DNA of 41,202 nucleotides from an uncultured Alistipes sp. Its GTDB lineage: Bacteria; Bacteroidota; Bacteroidia; Bacteroidales; UBA932. Position numbers and translations under genes: made by a program. How positions within the stretch are numbered: the stretch's first letter is position 1; every line of letters begins with the position of its first letter. The stretch spans positions 1-41,202 of the forward strand of contig UQUN01000024.1 of the NCBI GenBank assembly GCA_900544175.1. The letters run 5' to 3'. Below the pieces are notes generated by a model. The model was not told the DNA's origin, ran no database searches, and was given only the letters and a program-made list of their open reading frames with translations. Positions 1-9,800 of this stretch are shown here, piece after piece.

Positions 1-8
1 CAAATATA
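1..8 (-). promoter_or_regulatory. -7 element of a promoter pointing out of the window
   Basis: Read on the minus strand this is TATATTTG, an exact match to the Bacteroidota -7 consensus TAnnTTTG. It would drive a gene to the left of the window. The motif is short and AT-rich, so a chance match is possible. Confidence 0.4.
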
Positions 9-11
9 CGA

Positions 12-19
12 TATTTTTG
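12..19 (+). promoter_or_regulatory. -7 element for the PurL-like/ubiE/cls group
   Basis: TATTTTTG matches TAnnTTTG and lies 67 bases before the ATG at 87. A second, imperfect site (TAAATTTA, about 50-57) is closer. No clear -33 element can be assigned because the window begins here. Confidence 0.4.
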
Positions 20-86
20 ATAAAAAAAATCTTTTTTTGAAAAATTTCTTAAATTTACATCAATTTTATATCAAAATCGTTGGACC

Positions 87-497
87 ATGAAAGAGATAAG
101 AAGTGACTTTATGCGGAAAGGAGATACGTTGTATCTTGTAACTTCTTCTGAAGCAGTGGATTACCTTAATGCAAGCATTGAGGCTGATTTTATATCGTCA
201 CTGCACAGGATTTCAGGAAAGGGAATATTCCAGTCGTTGGTCGAATGCTGTAAGAACAATTTGCTAGGATTTGATATAACAGGAGATTCAGATCTTACCG
301 AGGAACAGTTTCTGTACGGCAATACCAGATATCTTGCCGTAGTGTCTGTCAATGATGTTCAGGAGGAGGATTTTGTGAATTTTATGTTCAATCATGGTAT
401 GGATGTCGTTCTTCTCGGCCATGTGACAAAGGGCGAGCTCAGGATGGATGACCGTTCTTTCGGTTTTATATCAGACTATGCCGGCAAGACAGCTTAA
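87..497 (+). CDS. Orphan PurL-C-like (AIRS_C-type) domain protein
   Basis: This 136-residue protein resembles only the C-terminal AIRS_C domain of phosphoribosylformylglycinamidine synthase (PurL). Similar parts are the KGDTLYLV strand near residue 11, a GKGIFQSLVECC helix near 44, LLGFDI near 59, and the ending LLGHVTKGELRMDD near 109-122. In PurL the domain belongs to an enzyme of 700 or more residues that makes FGAM. Here the glutaminase and ATP-binding parts are absent and an AT-rich promoter region precedes the ATG, so it looks like a free-standing short gene. It overlaps ubiE by 20 bases. The family assignment rests on motif resemblance. It could be a degenerate remnant, a regulatory subunit or an unrelated fold, and I do not assign it enzyme activity. 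Confidence 0.5.
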   Translation: MKEIRSDFMRKGDTLYLVTSSEAVDYLNASIEADFISSLHRISGKGIFQSLVECCKNNLLGFDITGDSDLTEEQFLYGNTRYLAVVSVNDVQEEDFVNFMFNHGMDVVLLGHVTKGELRMDDRSFGFISDYAGKTA

Positions 498-1179
498 AAA
501 AGACACGGAGACCATCTCGTCGATGTTCGATTCGATTGCGCCTACTTACGACAGGCTCAATCATATTCTTTCTTTCGGAATCGACCGCTCCTGGCGCAGG
601 AGGCTGGTCAGGAAGGTATTGGGTTCGGTGCAGGGCAATGGCTCTGTCAAGGTTCTCGATGTGGCCTGTGGAACTGGAGATGTGTCAATGGCGCTCAAAA
701 GGCAGGGTATGGATGTCACCGGGGCTGATATCTCCGAGAAAATGCTGGATATAGCCCGGGTGAAGGCTCCGGATATCGAGTTCGTATACGGCAATGCGGC
801 CGGACTCCCTTTCGGGGACGGTACCTTCGACTGCGTCACCATAGCTTTCGGAATCAGGAATTTCGATATGAGGCCTCAGTGCATCAAGGAGCTCAGGAGG
901 GTCTTGAAGGACGGGGGGATGCTGGCCGTGGTTGAGTTCTCGATACCCCGCAACAGGCTTTGGCGCGGAATCTACACTCTGTATTTCAAGAATATACTTC
1001 CGGCAGTAGGGCGAATGGTGTCACGGCAGGCCTATGCTTATACCTATCTGCCGGAGTCTTCGTTTGACTTTCCGGCCCCTGAGATGTTCCGTAGGGAGTT
1101 GGAGGACGGAGGTTTCCGGGATATCACGGTGGAGTCCATGACAGGCGGTGTCGCCTGTCTGTACACAGGGAGGAAGTAG
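478..1179 (+). CDS. ubiE: Demethylmenaquinone methyltransferase
   Basis: This is a class I SAM-dependent methyltransferase of 233 residues, close to the usual UbiE/MenG length. It catalyses the last C-methylation of menaquinone (demethylmenaquinone to menaquinone), the main respiratory quinone of Bacteroidota. Visible signatures are MFDSIAPTYDRLNHILSFG at 16-34, the SAM-binding glycine loop DVACGTGD at 61-68, the acidic end of the next strand (GADISEKML) and the family motif FGIRNF at 124-129. The ATG at 478 was preferred over one at 448 because family homology begins just after it; translation then starts inside the end of the upstream gene. The cardiolipin synthase gene follows after 3 bases, so the two are probably co-transcribed as a membrane-related pair. 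Confidence 0.93.
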   Translation: MPARQLKKDTETISSMFDSIAPTYDRLNHILSFGIDRSWRRRLVRKVLGSVQGNGSVKVLDVACGTGDVSMALKRQGMDVTGADISEKMLDIARVKAPDIEFVYGNAAGLPFGDGTFDCVTIAFGIRNFDMRPQCIKELRRVLKDGGMLAVVEFSIPRNRLWRGIYTLYFKNILPAVGRMVSRQAYAYTYLPESSFDFPAPEMFRRELEDGGFRDITVESMTGGVACLYTGRK

Positions 1180-1182
1180 CCT

Positions 1183-2676
1183 ATGCGGTTGTCTGATTTC
1201 TGGCCGGTATTTACGACATCTCTTTATGTCCTGAACATAGCGATAGCCGTGTACTCGTCTGTCAAGCTGATATCCAATAAACGGGACCCTGTGAAGACCC
1301 TCTCGTGGGTCATGGTGATGATGCTTTTGCCATACATAGGCATCATACTCTATTTCTTCTTCGGACGTAATTTCCGTAAGGACAAGATGTTCAGCCGTAA
1401 GGGTGCCTGTGACCTCAAGCTCAGGAAGGAACTTTGCAGGGAGATGCTGGAAAAATTCGAGGACAGGAACAATATACCACAGGAGGTCCGCAGATGTCAC
1501 AAGATCATTGTACAGAACCTGAAGAGTGCGCACAGTCTTCTGGAAGCCAACGAGAAGGTGGACATTGTTTTTTCCGGCAAGGCGGCTTTGGAGTCTATGT
1601 TGGAGGCGATGAGGAATGCAAGGACGCACATACACCTGCAATCGTTCATCATTGAGGATGACAGGGTCGGCAATGCTTTCAAGGATGTGCTCATGGCAAA
1701 GGCCAGGGAGGGACTGGAGGTCAGGATGATGTTCGACGGTTTCGGGGGCCGGCATCTTGGCAGGAAGTTCCTTGCGGAGTTGCAGGAGGCCGGGGTGGAG
1801 ATCCTCAATTTCTCCCCGTTCCGTCTCTTTTTCCTTCCTCCCATTGTCAATTATCGCAACCATCGAAAGATACTGGTGGTCGACGGACGCATTGGCTTTC
1901 TCGGCGGGGTCAATATCGCAGACCGTTACTATGACGGAGGAGAGTTTCCGGAATGGAGGGACACACATGTGCGCATAGAGGGGCTTTCGGTGATGTCTCT
2001 TCAGGCGATATTTCTGTTGGACAGGTATTTTATTCTGAACAAGAACCTGCGCCGCCGCAAGAAATATTTTCCGGACGTGGATTTCAGGAATAAGGAGCTG
2101 CTGACGGACGGCAGGGCTGGAGGCTCCAGATATTATGCTCAGATACTGTCTTCCGGACCGGACAGTGACTGGGCTGCCATCATGCAGTGCTATTTCACGG
2201 CCATTACCAAGGCCAGAGACCATATCCATATCATTACGCCCTACTTTATTCCGTCGGAGACCATCCTGAATGCCATAAAGATCACAGCCCTGTCGGATGT
2301 GAAGGTATCTCTGATGATTCCTGAGCGGTCTGATACGTGGCTCACAAACTGGGGCACGATGTCCTATATCTCCGAACTGATAGACGCAGGGGTCAAGGTC
2401 TATCTGTTCAAACGCGGTTTCAATCATTCCAAGGTACTCAGTATCGACGGGGAGTACTGTATCATCGGTTCGGCCAACATGGACAACCGCAGTTTCGAGC
2501 ATCATTTTGAGGTTACTTCAGTCATTTATGACCCTGAGTGCGCCGGGATTATTGAGGAACGTTTCCGCAAGGACCTGTCACGTTGTACTTTGGTGACCAA
2601 GGCGAAATGGAACAAGCGTCCCGTCCGCAACAAGTTCTACGAGTCTGTCGCCCGTCTGGTCAGTCCTCTGCTATAG
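1183..2676 (+). CDS. cls: Cardiolipin synthase (PLD type)
   Basis: This 497-residue membrane enzyme of the phospholipase D superfamily joins two phosphatidylglycerol molecules into cardiolipin and glycerol at the inner membrane. Two hydrophobic segments lie at about 10-30 and 41-60, followed by a basic linker. The two catalytic HxKxxxxD motifs are intact: H227-R-K229 to D234, followed by GGVNIADRY, and H415-S-K417 to D422, followed by GSANMDNRS. Length and order match bacterial ClsA-type enzymes. It sits 3 bases after ubiE, and its last 6 bases overlap the tail of the convergent AraC gene. Confidence 0.93.
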   Translation: MRLSDFWPVFTTSLYVLNIAIAVYSSVKLISNKRDPVKTLSWVMVMMLLPYIGIILYFFFGRNFRKDKMFSRKGACDLKLRKELCREMLEKFEDRNNIPQEVRRCHKIIVQNLKSAHSLLEANEKVDIVFSGKAALESMLEAMRNARTHIHLQSFIIEDDRVGNAFKDVLMAKAREGLEVRMMFDGFGGRHLGRKFLAELQEAGVEILNFSPFRLFFLPPIVNYRNHRKILVVDGRIGFLGGVNIADRYYDGGEFPEWRDTHVRIEGLSVMSLQAIFLLDRYFILNKNLRRRKKYFPDVDFRNKELLTDGRAGGSRYYAQILSSGPDSDWAAIMQCYFTAITKARDHIHIITPYFIPSETILNAIKITALSDVKVSLMIPERSDTWLTNWGTMSYISELIDAGVKVYLFKRGFNHSKVLSIDGEYCIIGSANMDNRSFEHHFEVTSVIYDPECAGIIEERFRKDLSRCTLVTKAKWNKRPVRNKFYESVARLVSPLL

Positions 2677-3429
2677 CTGTTTGCGGTACTGCAGCGGTGT
2701 GGTGCCGGTATGGTGTCGGAAGAACTGTACGAAGACCGAGGGGCTGGAGAATCCCAGTTCCTCCGATATCTCGAGTATGGTCTTGTCCGTGGTCTGAAGC
2801 AGCAGCTTGCTGTCGCTGAGCAGCATCGTTGCTATCCAGTCGGAGACGGAGCGCCCGCTGATACGGCGTATGGCCTCCGAGAAATATTTGGGAGTGCGGT
2901 GCAGGTGCCCGGCATAGAATGCAACGTTGTGCTCGCTTCGGTAGTGTGCAGTCAGCAGCTTGAAGAAATCGTCGGTCAGCTGCTCCTGGCGCGGTTTGGC
3001 CATCTCGCTGCGGTCTCCGGAGATGTCGTTGTAGATATCGCTTATTTCCAGCATGAGGGCGTATAGCAGAGTCTTGCGGAGTTCCTTGTCATAGATGTTG
3101 TCGCTCCTGCCTGTGTGATTTCCTATGAATTCGTAATATTCCAGCAGGCCGCCGGCTCTGTCTGAGTCGAGGCGGATGACCGGGTGAAGGAAAGTGATGT
3201 TGATGATGTTGATGTCTACCGGGCTGGGGTGTTCGAGAATGGCTTCGAGGGATGCGGTAAGGGTTCTTGCGCTGAAGTCATCGGAGCGGGAAATAGTCTC
3301 GGTGAAATGCTGTGGAATCAGTATGAACAGGCATCCTTCCGTGATGCTGCAGCAGCGTCCGCTGATGCGCAGGTCCCACCGTCCTCCGGTGCATAGTCCT
3401 ATTGTAAAGCCATTTTCTTCCGTTTTCAT
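2671..3429 (-). CDS. AraC-family transcriptional regulator
   Basis: This protein has 252 residues from the ATG at 3429. An in-frame start 19 codons upstream was rejected because it would put the promoter inside the gene. The last 100 or so residues form the AraC/XylS double helix-turn-helix: the first helix pair lies around VAFYAGHLHRTPKYFSEAIR, the second around ILEISEELGFSSPSVFVQFF, ending with the typical FRHHTGTTPLQYRK. The N-terminal 150 residues look like a small cupin-type sensor, but no ligand can be read from them. The gene is divergent from the P-type ATPase, so control of that gene or of itself is plausible. It is convergent with cls, sharing 6 bases. Confidence 0.85.
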   Translation of the reverse strand: MKTEENGFTIGLCTGGRWDLRISGRCCSITEGCLFILIPQHFTETISRSDDFSARTLTASLEAILEHPSPVDINIINITFLHPVIRLDSDRAGGLLEYYEFIGNHTGRSDNIYDKELRKTLLYALMLEISDIYNDISGDRSEMAKPRQEQLTDDFFKLLTAHYRSEHNVAFYAGHLHRTPKYFSEAIRRISGRSVSDWIATMLLSDSKLLLQTTDKTILEISEELGFSSPSVFVQFFRHHTGTTPLQYRKQL

Positions 3430-3463
3430 ATAAAATCCGACTTTTTCTACATTTTTTCTACTG

Positions 3464-3471
3464 CAAACATA
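3464..3471 (-). promoter_or_regulatory. -7 element for the AraC regulator
   Basis: The minus strand reads TATGTTTG, an exact TAnnTTTG match, 34 bases upstream of the chosen ATG at 3429. This supports the shorter start. Confidence 0.55.
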
Positions 3472-3494
3472 ACAATTAATACGCAATAAAGTGT

Positions 3495-3502
3495 CAATTT
3501 TG
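3495..3502 (+). promoter_or_regulatory. Probable -7 element for the P-type ATPase
   Basis: CAATTTTG matches TAnnTTTG except at the first base and lies 22 bases before the ATPase ATG. With the AraC -7 element 24 bases away it makes a compact divergent control region. Confidence 0.35.
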
Positions 3503-3524
3503 CAGCCGGTTTAATTCAAATGAT

Positions 3525-6134
3525 ATGAAGCAATACTACAATCACTCCATCGAGGAGGTTTCTGAGGAGCTGCAGACCGATGCGGGGCGCGGTCTCGATC
3601 CTGACGGAATAGCCGCCCGTATAGAGAAGTACGGCAAGAATACGCTCGTGCAGAAAAAGGGACGTCCTTTTATCGTGATGTTCCTGGAGCAGTTCAAGAG
3701 TTTTCTTATCATCCTGCTGATTATCGCGGCGGTGATTTCCGGCGTCATGGGTGTCCGGACGGGCGAGGGCCTGCTGGATACCTACATCATAATGGGTATC
3801 CTTCTGCTCAATGCCTTTATCGGTGCCTATCAGGAGTACCAGGCCCAGAAGTCCATGGATGCCCTGAAGAAGATGGCGGCTCCCATGGCAAAGGTTATCC
3901 GCGGCGGGGAGTCCTACATTGTAAACGTGGAGGATGTGGTGCCGGGAGATGTGGTGGTCCTGGAAGTCGGCGATATAGTACCGGCCGACATCAGGATAAC
4001 CGAGTCCGTGAATATGAGCATTCAGGAATCGTCCATGACAGGAGAGTCAGTCCCGGTAGAGAAGTCCCCGGAGACTATAGAAGAGACGGATGTGCCCTTG
4101 GGGGACAGAAAGAATATGGCGTTTTCCAGCGGAGTCGTGACCTTCGGCCGCGGTAAGGGAATAGTGGTCGGTACAGGCATGAATACCGAGATAGGCAAGA
4201 TCGCCAACATGCTCAACCGGGATTCCGATACCCAGACACCGATGCAGGTGCGCCTCGAGAAGCTCGGCAAGGTCATCGGTATCGCATCGGTGCTGATCTG
4301 TGTTGTAATATTCATTATAGGTGTCCTCTACGGACGCGATATCGTAGGCATGTTCATGGTGGCGGTATCGCTGGCGGTAGCTGCCATCCCCGAAGGACTT
4401 CCCGCCATTTCGACCATCATCCTGTCCATGGGTGTGCGCCGTATGGCCAGGCACAACGCCATTATCCGCAAGCTGCCTTCGGTGGAGACCCTCGGATGCA
4501 CTACTGTCATCTGCTCCGACAAGACCGGAACTCTTACCAAGAATCAGATGACCGTGGTGGAAGACTACGCAGTCAGCGGCAATATGGACCGTCTCGTGTC
4601 CATTGCAGTGCTCTGCTGCGATGCCAAGGTGGTCAGGAGCAGTGACGGCTCCACTACGAAGGTTGGAGACCCTACTGAGATAGCGCTTATCGACATGGGC
4701 ACCAGGCATGGAGTGGGCAAGGATGCCCTCGAGGCCGGATGCCCGAGGGTGGGAGAGGTAGCCTTCGATTCTTCCCGCAAGAGGATGACGACCATCAACC
4801 GTATGGAAGACGGCTCTCTGAGGGCCAATGTCAAAGGCGGTCTGGACGAGATACTGTCCGTCTGCGACCGGATAGATACAGCGGACGGTGTGCGTGAGAT
4901 TACGACATCCGATATCGTGGACCTGCAGAAACGCAACGAGGCTATGGCCGAGTCGGCCCTCAGGGTTCTGGCGATGGCTTATAGGCCGATGGATGAAGTC
5001 TCCAACGAGATGGAGGAGGTCGAGCGCAACCTCATATTCGTAGGTATGGTAGGTATGATAGATCCTGAGAGGGAGGAAGTCATAGGGGCCATTACCGAGT
5101 GCCGCAATGCCGGTATACGTCCTGTGATGATCACCGGCGACCATAAGGTCACGGCATTGGCGATAGCGAAGAAGATAGGCATATTCCGTGACGGTGACCT
5201 GGCCATCACCGGCACTGATCTTGAGAAGCTTGACGACGCTTATTTCGATGCGAACGTGGACAAGTATTCGGTATATGCCCGTATCGCTCCGGAGCAGAAG
5301 GAGAGAATCGTGACGGCATGGCAGAAGAGGGGTGAGATAGTGGCCATGACCGGAGATGGTGTCAATGACGCTCCTGCGCTCAAGAAGGCCGATATAGGTG
5401 TGTCGATGGGTATAACAGGAACGGAAGTGGCCAAGGATGCATCCGACATGGTCCTGCAGGACGACAACTTCGTGACCATCGTCTCAGCTGTCTCCGAGGG
5501 ACGCCGTATCTACGATAACATCCTGAAGACCATACTTTTCCTCCTGTCCACGAATCTCGGTGAGGTGATTCTGCTCTTCATCACTTCGATATTCAACATG
5601 GGAATCCCATTGCTGCCTATCCACATTCTCTGGATCAACCTTGTCAGCGAGACTTTCCCCGCCCTGGCACTCAGCCTCGACCCGGCAGCCAAGGACGTGA
5701 TGAGCAAGAGCCCCCGCGGCAAGGGCAAGCAGTTCATGGACCGCGGCATGATCTGGCGTATCAGTTATCAGGGCCTTATGGTGACGGCCATTACCCTTAC
5801 TGCATTTATCATAGGCAAGAACCAGGGCGGTGAGGCCCTCGGTCAGACCATGGCTTTTGCGTCGCTCATTATGGCCAAGCTTGTGCATGCCGGCAACCTG
5901 CATTCCAATACCGAGTCCCGCTTCAAGTTCAACATCCTGGACAACAAGCCGCTGATCTTCGCTCTGCTGATGTCGCTCGTGCTGACTCTGGCCGTACTGC
6001 TGATATCGCCTCTGATGACAGCCTTCGAGTTTGTCTCCATGAATATGAACCAGTGGGGAATCATCGTTCTCCTGGCTCTCGTGCCTCTCGTTGTGGTCGA
6101 ACTCTTCAAGGCCCTCAAGTGGAACGGCAGGTAG
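3525..6134 (+). CDS. P-type cation ATPase, Ca2+-pump (SERCA/PMCA-like) class
   Basis: An 869-residue P2-type ATPase that would use ATP to pump a cation, most likely Ca2+, across the inner membrane. The N-terminal cation-ATPase domain is followed by TM1-2 (about 50-100), the actuator loop MTGES (171-175), TM3-4 with PEGLP (289-293), the phosphorylation motif CSDKTGTLT with D332, and the hinge GDGVNDAP. The C-terminal segment carries TM5-10. Residues matching SERCA Ca2+ ligands are E290 (E309), N677 and E680 (N768, E771), N705 (N796) and S708 (T799). The SERCA D800 position is E709, a conservative but unusual change. It stands alone, divergent from the AraC gene. The ion is inferred, not proven. 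Confidence 0.88.
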   Translation: MKQYYNHSIEEVSEELQTDAGRGLDPDGIAARIEKYGKNTLVQKKGRPFIVMFLEQFKSFLIILLIIAAVISGVMGVRTGEGLLDTYIIMGILLLNAFIGAYQEYQAQKSMDALKKMAAPMAKVIRGGESYIVNVEDVVPGDVVVLEVGDIVPADIRITESVNMSIQESSMTGESVPVEKSPETIEETDVPLGDRKNMAFSSGVVTFGRGKGIVVGTGMNTEIGKIANMLNRDSDTQTPMQVRLEKLGKVIGIASVLICVVIFIIGVLYGRDIVGMFMVAVSLAVAAIPEGLPAISTIILSMGVRRMARHNAIIRKLPSVETLGCTTVICSDKTGTLTKNQMTVVEDYAVSGNMDRLVSIAVLCCDAKVVRSSDGSTTKVGDPTEIALIDMGTRHGVGKDALEAGCPRVGEVAFDSSRKRMTTINRMEDGSLRANVKGGLDEILSVCDRIDTADGVREITTSDIVDLQKRNEAMAESALRVLAMAYRPMDEVSNEMEEVERNLIFVGMVGMIDPEREEVIGAITECRNAGIRPVMITGDHKVTALAIAKKIGIFRDGDLAITGTDLEKLDDAYFDANVDKYSVYARIAPEQKERIVTAWQKRGEIVAMTGDGVNDAPALKKADIGVSMGITGTEVAKDASDMVLQDDNFVTIVSAVSEGRRIYDNILKTILFLLSTNLGEVILLFITSIFNMGIPLLPIHILWINLVSETFPALALSLDPAAKDVMSKSPRGKGKQFMDRGMIWRISYQGLMVTAITLTAFIIGKNQGGEALGQTMAFASLIMAKLVHAGNLHSNTESRFKFNILDNKPLIFALLMSLVLTLAVLLISPLMTAFEFVSMNMNQWGIIVLLALVPLVVVELFKALKWNGR

Positions 6135-6154
6135 CATTCCTGCATCAAGATTGT

Positions 6155-6817
6155 CTACAGCCCGGTGGCGTCATGCTGCCGGGCTGTGTTCGTATCAGGC
6201 AGCAGTCCTCGGGTCAGCAGGATGCAGATTTCCTCTTTCCGGTGACTGATGAACTCCTCCATGCAGGAGGAGTCGCGTCCGAGCAGATCGATGAATATGG
6301 GGGCGGAGATAAATGAGAATACAACAAGGGATATGGCATCGAAAATCAGGTCAAATGGATCTATGTCCCTTATTTGTCCGTCCTTGACTGCATTGTCTAC
6401 CATGCTCTTGAATCTGGTCAGTACCTGCAGGTTGCTCTGGCAGCTGATGAGGTTGTTCCTCACTGTCTCCCGTCTGGACGGGTCGCGGATGAGTTCGTTG
6501 AAGATGAAGTACGGCATGTTGGGATTGGCACTCAGAAAGTTAAAATAGGCCTCTATGATGTTTCTGATATTCTGGAATATGTCGCTGTCATCCCTCATGC
6601 TGCTGTCGATAAATTTCATGACAGTCTCGAATTTGGCGTAGAAAATCTTGTTGAAAAGATTTTCTTTGGTACGGAAATAATAGTGTACGAGGGCTTGGTT
6701 GCATCCGGCTTCCATGGCTATGTCGGTGGTGGATGTGGACTTGAAACCTCTTTCCAGAAACAGTTTTTCCGCTGCGGCCAGGATATTGCTTTCGGTGCTG
6801 GTTGTGTTCTCTTTCAT
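6155..6817 (-). CDS. TetR/AcrR-family transcriptional regulator
   Basis: A 220-residue repressor-type protein. The N-terminal TetR DNA-binding domain (about 8-55) contains ILAAAEKLFLERGFKSTST, the helix-turn-helix TDIAMEAGCNQALVHYYF and the usual KENLFNKIF after it. The remaining 165 residues form the helical ligand and dimerisation domain, with no recognisable ligand signature. The gene begins 21 bases after the 1419-residue activase gene on the same strand and has no promoter of its own that I can see, so it should be co-transcribed and could feed back on the operon. A perfect palindrome just upstream of the operon start codon (11101-11118) is its best candidate operator. The last codons include a GC-rich hairpin. 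Confidence 0.9.
   Translation of the reverse strand: MKENTTSTESNILAAAEKLFLERGFKSTSTTDIAMEAGCNQALVHYYFRTKENLFNKIFYAKFETVMKFIDSSMRDDSDIFQNIRNIIEAYFNFLSANPNMPYFIFNELIRDPSRRETVRNNLISCQSNLQVLTRFKSMVDNAVKDGQIRDIDPFDLIFDAISLVVFSFISAPIFIDLLGRDSSCMEEFISHRKEEICILLTRGLLPDTNTARQHDATGL
6158..6186. terminator. GC-rich hairpin between converging genes
   Basis: CAGCCCGG (6158-6165) and CCGGGCTG (6179-6186) form a perfect 8-bp stem around a 13-base loop. It lies 24 bases past the ATPase stop and inside the final codons of the TetR gene. No clear T-run follows on either strand, so termination is probable for the ATPase transcript but unproven. Confidence 0.4.
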
Positions 6818-6838
6818 AGTCTGTAGTGATTTGCAGGT

Positions 6839-9800
6839 TTATATTTCTTTATTTTGTATCATGAAATGCAGGCGATTGTAGACGTTGGCCTCGGATGTGT
6901 TGCTGTCGAAGTCCAGGAACAGAAGGCTCATCTGTGGGTACAGGTCTTTGATGCGTTTCTCCACTCCCTTGGAAATTATGTGGTTGGCTATGCATCCGAA
7001 GGGCTGCAGGCTGACGACGCTCCGTATCCCTTCCTCCGCCATATTCGCGATTTCGGCCGGCAATGACCAGCCTTCTCCGAAGTCTCCTGCCAGACTGACT
7101 ATTCTGGAGGCCTTTTCAGCGTCCTTGAATATGTCTGTAAACGGACGGTAATCTGGATATACCGAGCAGGCTTTGTCAAATGTCCTGGCGCAGTGCAGCA
7201 TCCACTTGTACAGGGTGTCGGTGACCCACAGAGGGGTCTGCTGGCGCTTGATATGCTCCCTTCGGTTGATGTGCCTGTTGGCGAATGCGGTGGTGAAGAA
7301 GCTGAAGACACTTGGTACAGCGGTCTCTACACCGTGCCCGTTCAGCCACTGAATCACGTTTCTGTTGCTGAACGCGTTGTACTTCACGTATATCTCACCT
7401 ACGATGCCTATGACTGGCGGATGTATGTCATTACGTACGGATGCAGCGAATTCTTCCGCAGCCTGTCCTGCCGCTGCAATCAGTCCCTTGCAGTCGCGTT
7501 GGAGAATCAAGGTTTTTCCGAGGTCAATGTATTTCCTTCTCAACTCAGCAGCCGAGCCTTTGATTTTCTCGCGGACTACGGCCGGGTGATATAGCTTGGA
7601 GATGCAGTCCGCGTAGAGCACGGCGTGGACTATGACGCGCATGTTCCGTTTCCAGTCAGGACTGAAGCCCGGCTGCCCTGCCGCCAGATCCTGGTTCTTG
7701 GATATGGATATGAGGGGAATGTCCCCGAAACCGTCAGCGCACATGGCGTTCTGTATAAGAGAGAAGTAGTTCGTGGCCCTGCACTGTCCTCCTGTCTGGT
7801 ACATGATGACGGCGGTTTTCTCACGGGGCAGTTGCCCGCTGTGGAGAAAGTTCATGATGGAGCCTACTACGATAGTGGCCGGATAGCATATGTCGTTGTT
7901 GGCATAGCGTAGTCCGGTCTCTACATCGGCCTGGGTTCCGGGCGGCAGTGATATCGCGTCATAGCCCATTGTCTTGAGTGCGGCCGGGATGAATTCTGAG
8001 TATCCTTCGGCAAAATACGGCACAATGATGGTCCTGTCCCTGTCTTCCTTTCCGAAACGTCTGGTAGTTGTCCTGCAGTCTGAGCGGGAACGGGAGGCGG
8101 GGCATTGGTCCTCTGCACCGGATACACTCTCGACCATGGATCTTATACGCAGTTTCAGCGAGCCGATGTTGTTCACGTCATCGATTTTGAGAACTGTCAG
8201 GTTTTTCCCGTGCCGTCTCAGTATGTTGCCTGCCTCGTCCAGTATGAATGCGTCAGGGCCGCACCCGAAAGAAGTAAGCTCTACGAAATGAAGGCGGGGG
8301 TAAGGGTGTGTCGCGGTGTACCATGCGGACTTGAATATGCGGTTGGGCCAGGCCCATTGGCTGACTGCATTGAGATGGTCGTATACTTCCGTCCCGGCTT
8401 CAGTGGCTATGTTCTCGGTGATCACATCTATCCCCATATCGGCGATGGCACTCGATATGCGGTGCTCTATCATCGGGTCGGTGTGGTACGGACGGCAGGC
8501 CAGCAGTATTACCATTCTCTTTTCCGCAATGGCCTTGGACAGGACTTCCGATGCTCTGTCCCATAGACTCTTGCTGTATTGTTCCTGAGCCTTGAATGCT
8601 GCCTGCACGGCGGAGGCCGCGGTACGGCGGTCTATCCCTAATTTCTTGAGATACTCCGTGCAGGATGCCGCAGCCAGTTCCCTGTCGGCGAAGTTGATGA
8701 CGGGAGAGTCGAGAGGCACTTGCCCCAGTACTTCAGACATGGAGCTGCGCAGGACATCGGAGTATCCGCTGACTACGGGGCAGTTGTAGCTGTTTCTGGC
8801 CTTGGGATCGTCCTTGTGCTCATAGACCGTATATGGGTAGAGGATACGGTCGACTTTTTTCTCAAGCAGGTTTATTATATGACCGTGCATGAGTTTGGCC
8901 GGATAGCAGATGTTGTCGGACATGGTGTATCTTATGCCCTTTTCGTAAAGTCTTTCGGATGACGGAGAGGAAAGAACAGGCTCGAGTCCGCAGGTGCGGA
9001 GCAGTGTCTGCCAGAAGGGGTAGTCCTCGTATATGCCGAGCCCGCGCGGTATGCCTATACGCAGTTTCCTTGCCTTTCCGCGGTGTTCTGTCTGAGCTGC
9101 GGTATCTCCGAACAGCAGGCTGTATTTTTCCTCGAACATGTTGACTCCCCTGACCTGTGTCTTTTCCGTCTTGTTGAAGAAATGCTTTTCGCAGTTATTT
9201 CCGGAGAAGTATACATTCCCGTTGGGGAAAGTCATCTGTTTTACCTTGCAGTGATTGGTACAGCCAGGACAGATGATTTCCTTTACGGAGAATACGCTCT
9301 GTATGTCGATATTGTGCAGGTCCGACGAACGCCCCGAGAACTTGGGACTGTGTTGCATGGCGAAAAGCGCACATCCGTACGCTCCCATAAGTTCCGGTAT
9401 GTCAGAGAAACTTACCCTGATGCCGAGGGCTTTCTCCAATGCCCTGACGACCGAGTGATTGCGGAAGGCCCCTCCCTGCACCACTATGTTTTTTCCAAGC
9501 TCATCAGTGTTTTTCAACTTTAGGACTTTGAACATGCAGTTTCTGATTACGGAGTAGCTGAACCCCGCAGCGATGTCATCGGGAGACGCGCCCTCCCGCA
9601 TAGCCTGTTTCACCTTCGAGTTCATGAATACCGTGCAGCGGGAACCCAAGTCACATGGATGCGGGGCAAAGCAGGCCATCCTGGCGAACTCCCCGATACT
9701 GTATCCGAGTGCCCCGGCGAAATTCTCGAGGAATGAGCCGCAGCCGGAGGAACAGGCCTCATTTAGCTCCATCCTGCGTATCGAACCGTTGTCGCAGAAG

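Noticed and set aside
1021..2505. A 494-codon open frame on the minus strand over ubiE and cls
   Set aside because: It is antisense to cls, which has intact catalytic motifs. Its composition is rich in His, Arg and Gln without any domain pattern.
4047..5144. A 365-codon minus-strand frame across the P-type ATPase
   Set aside because: It is a shadow of the ATPase coding frame with no recognisable motifs.
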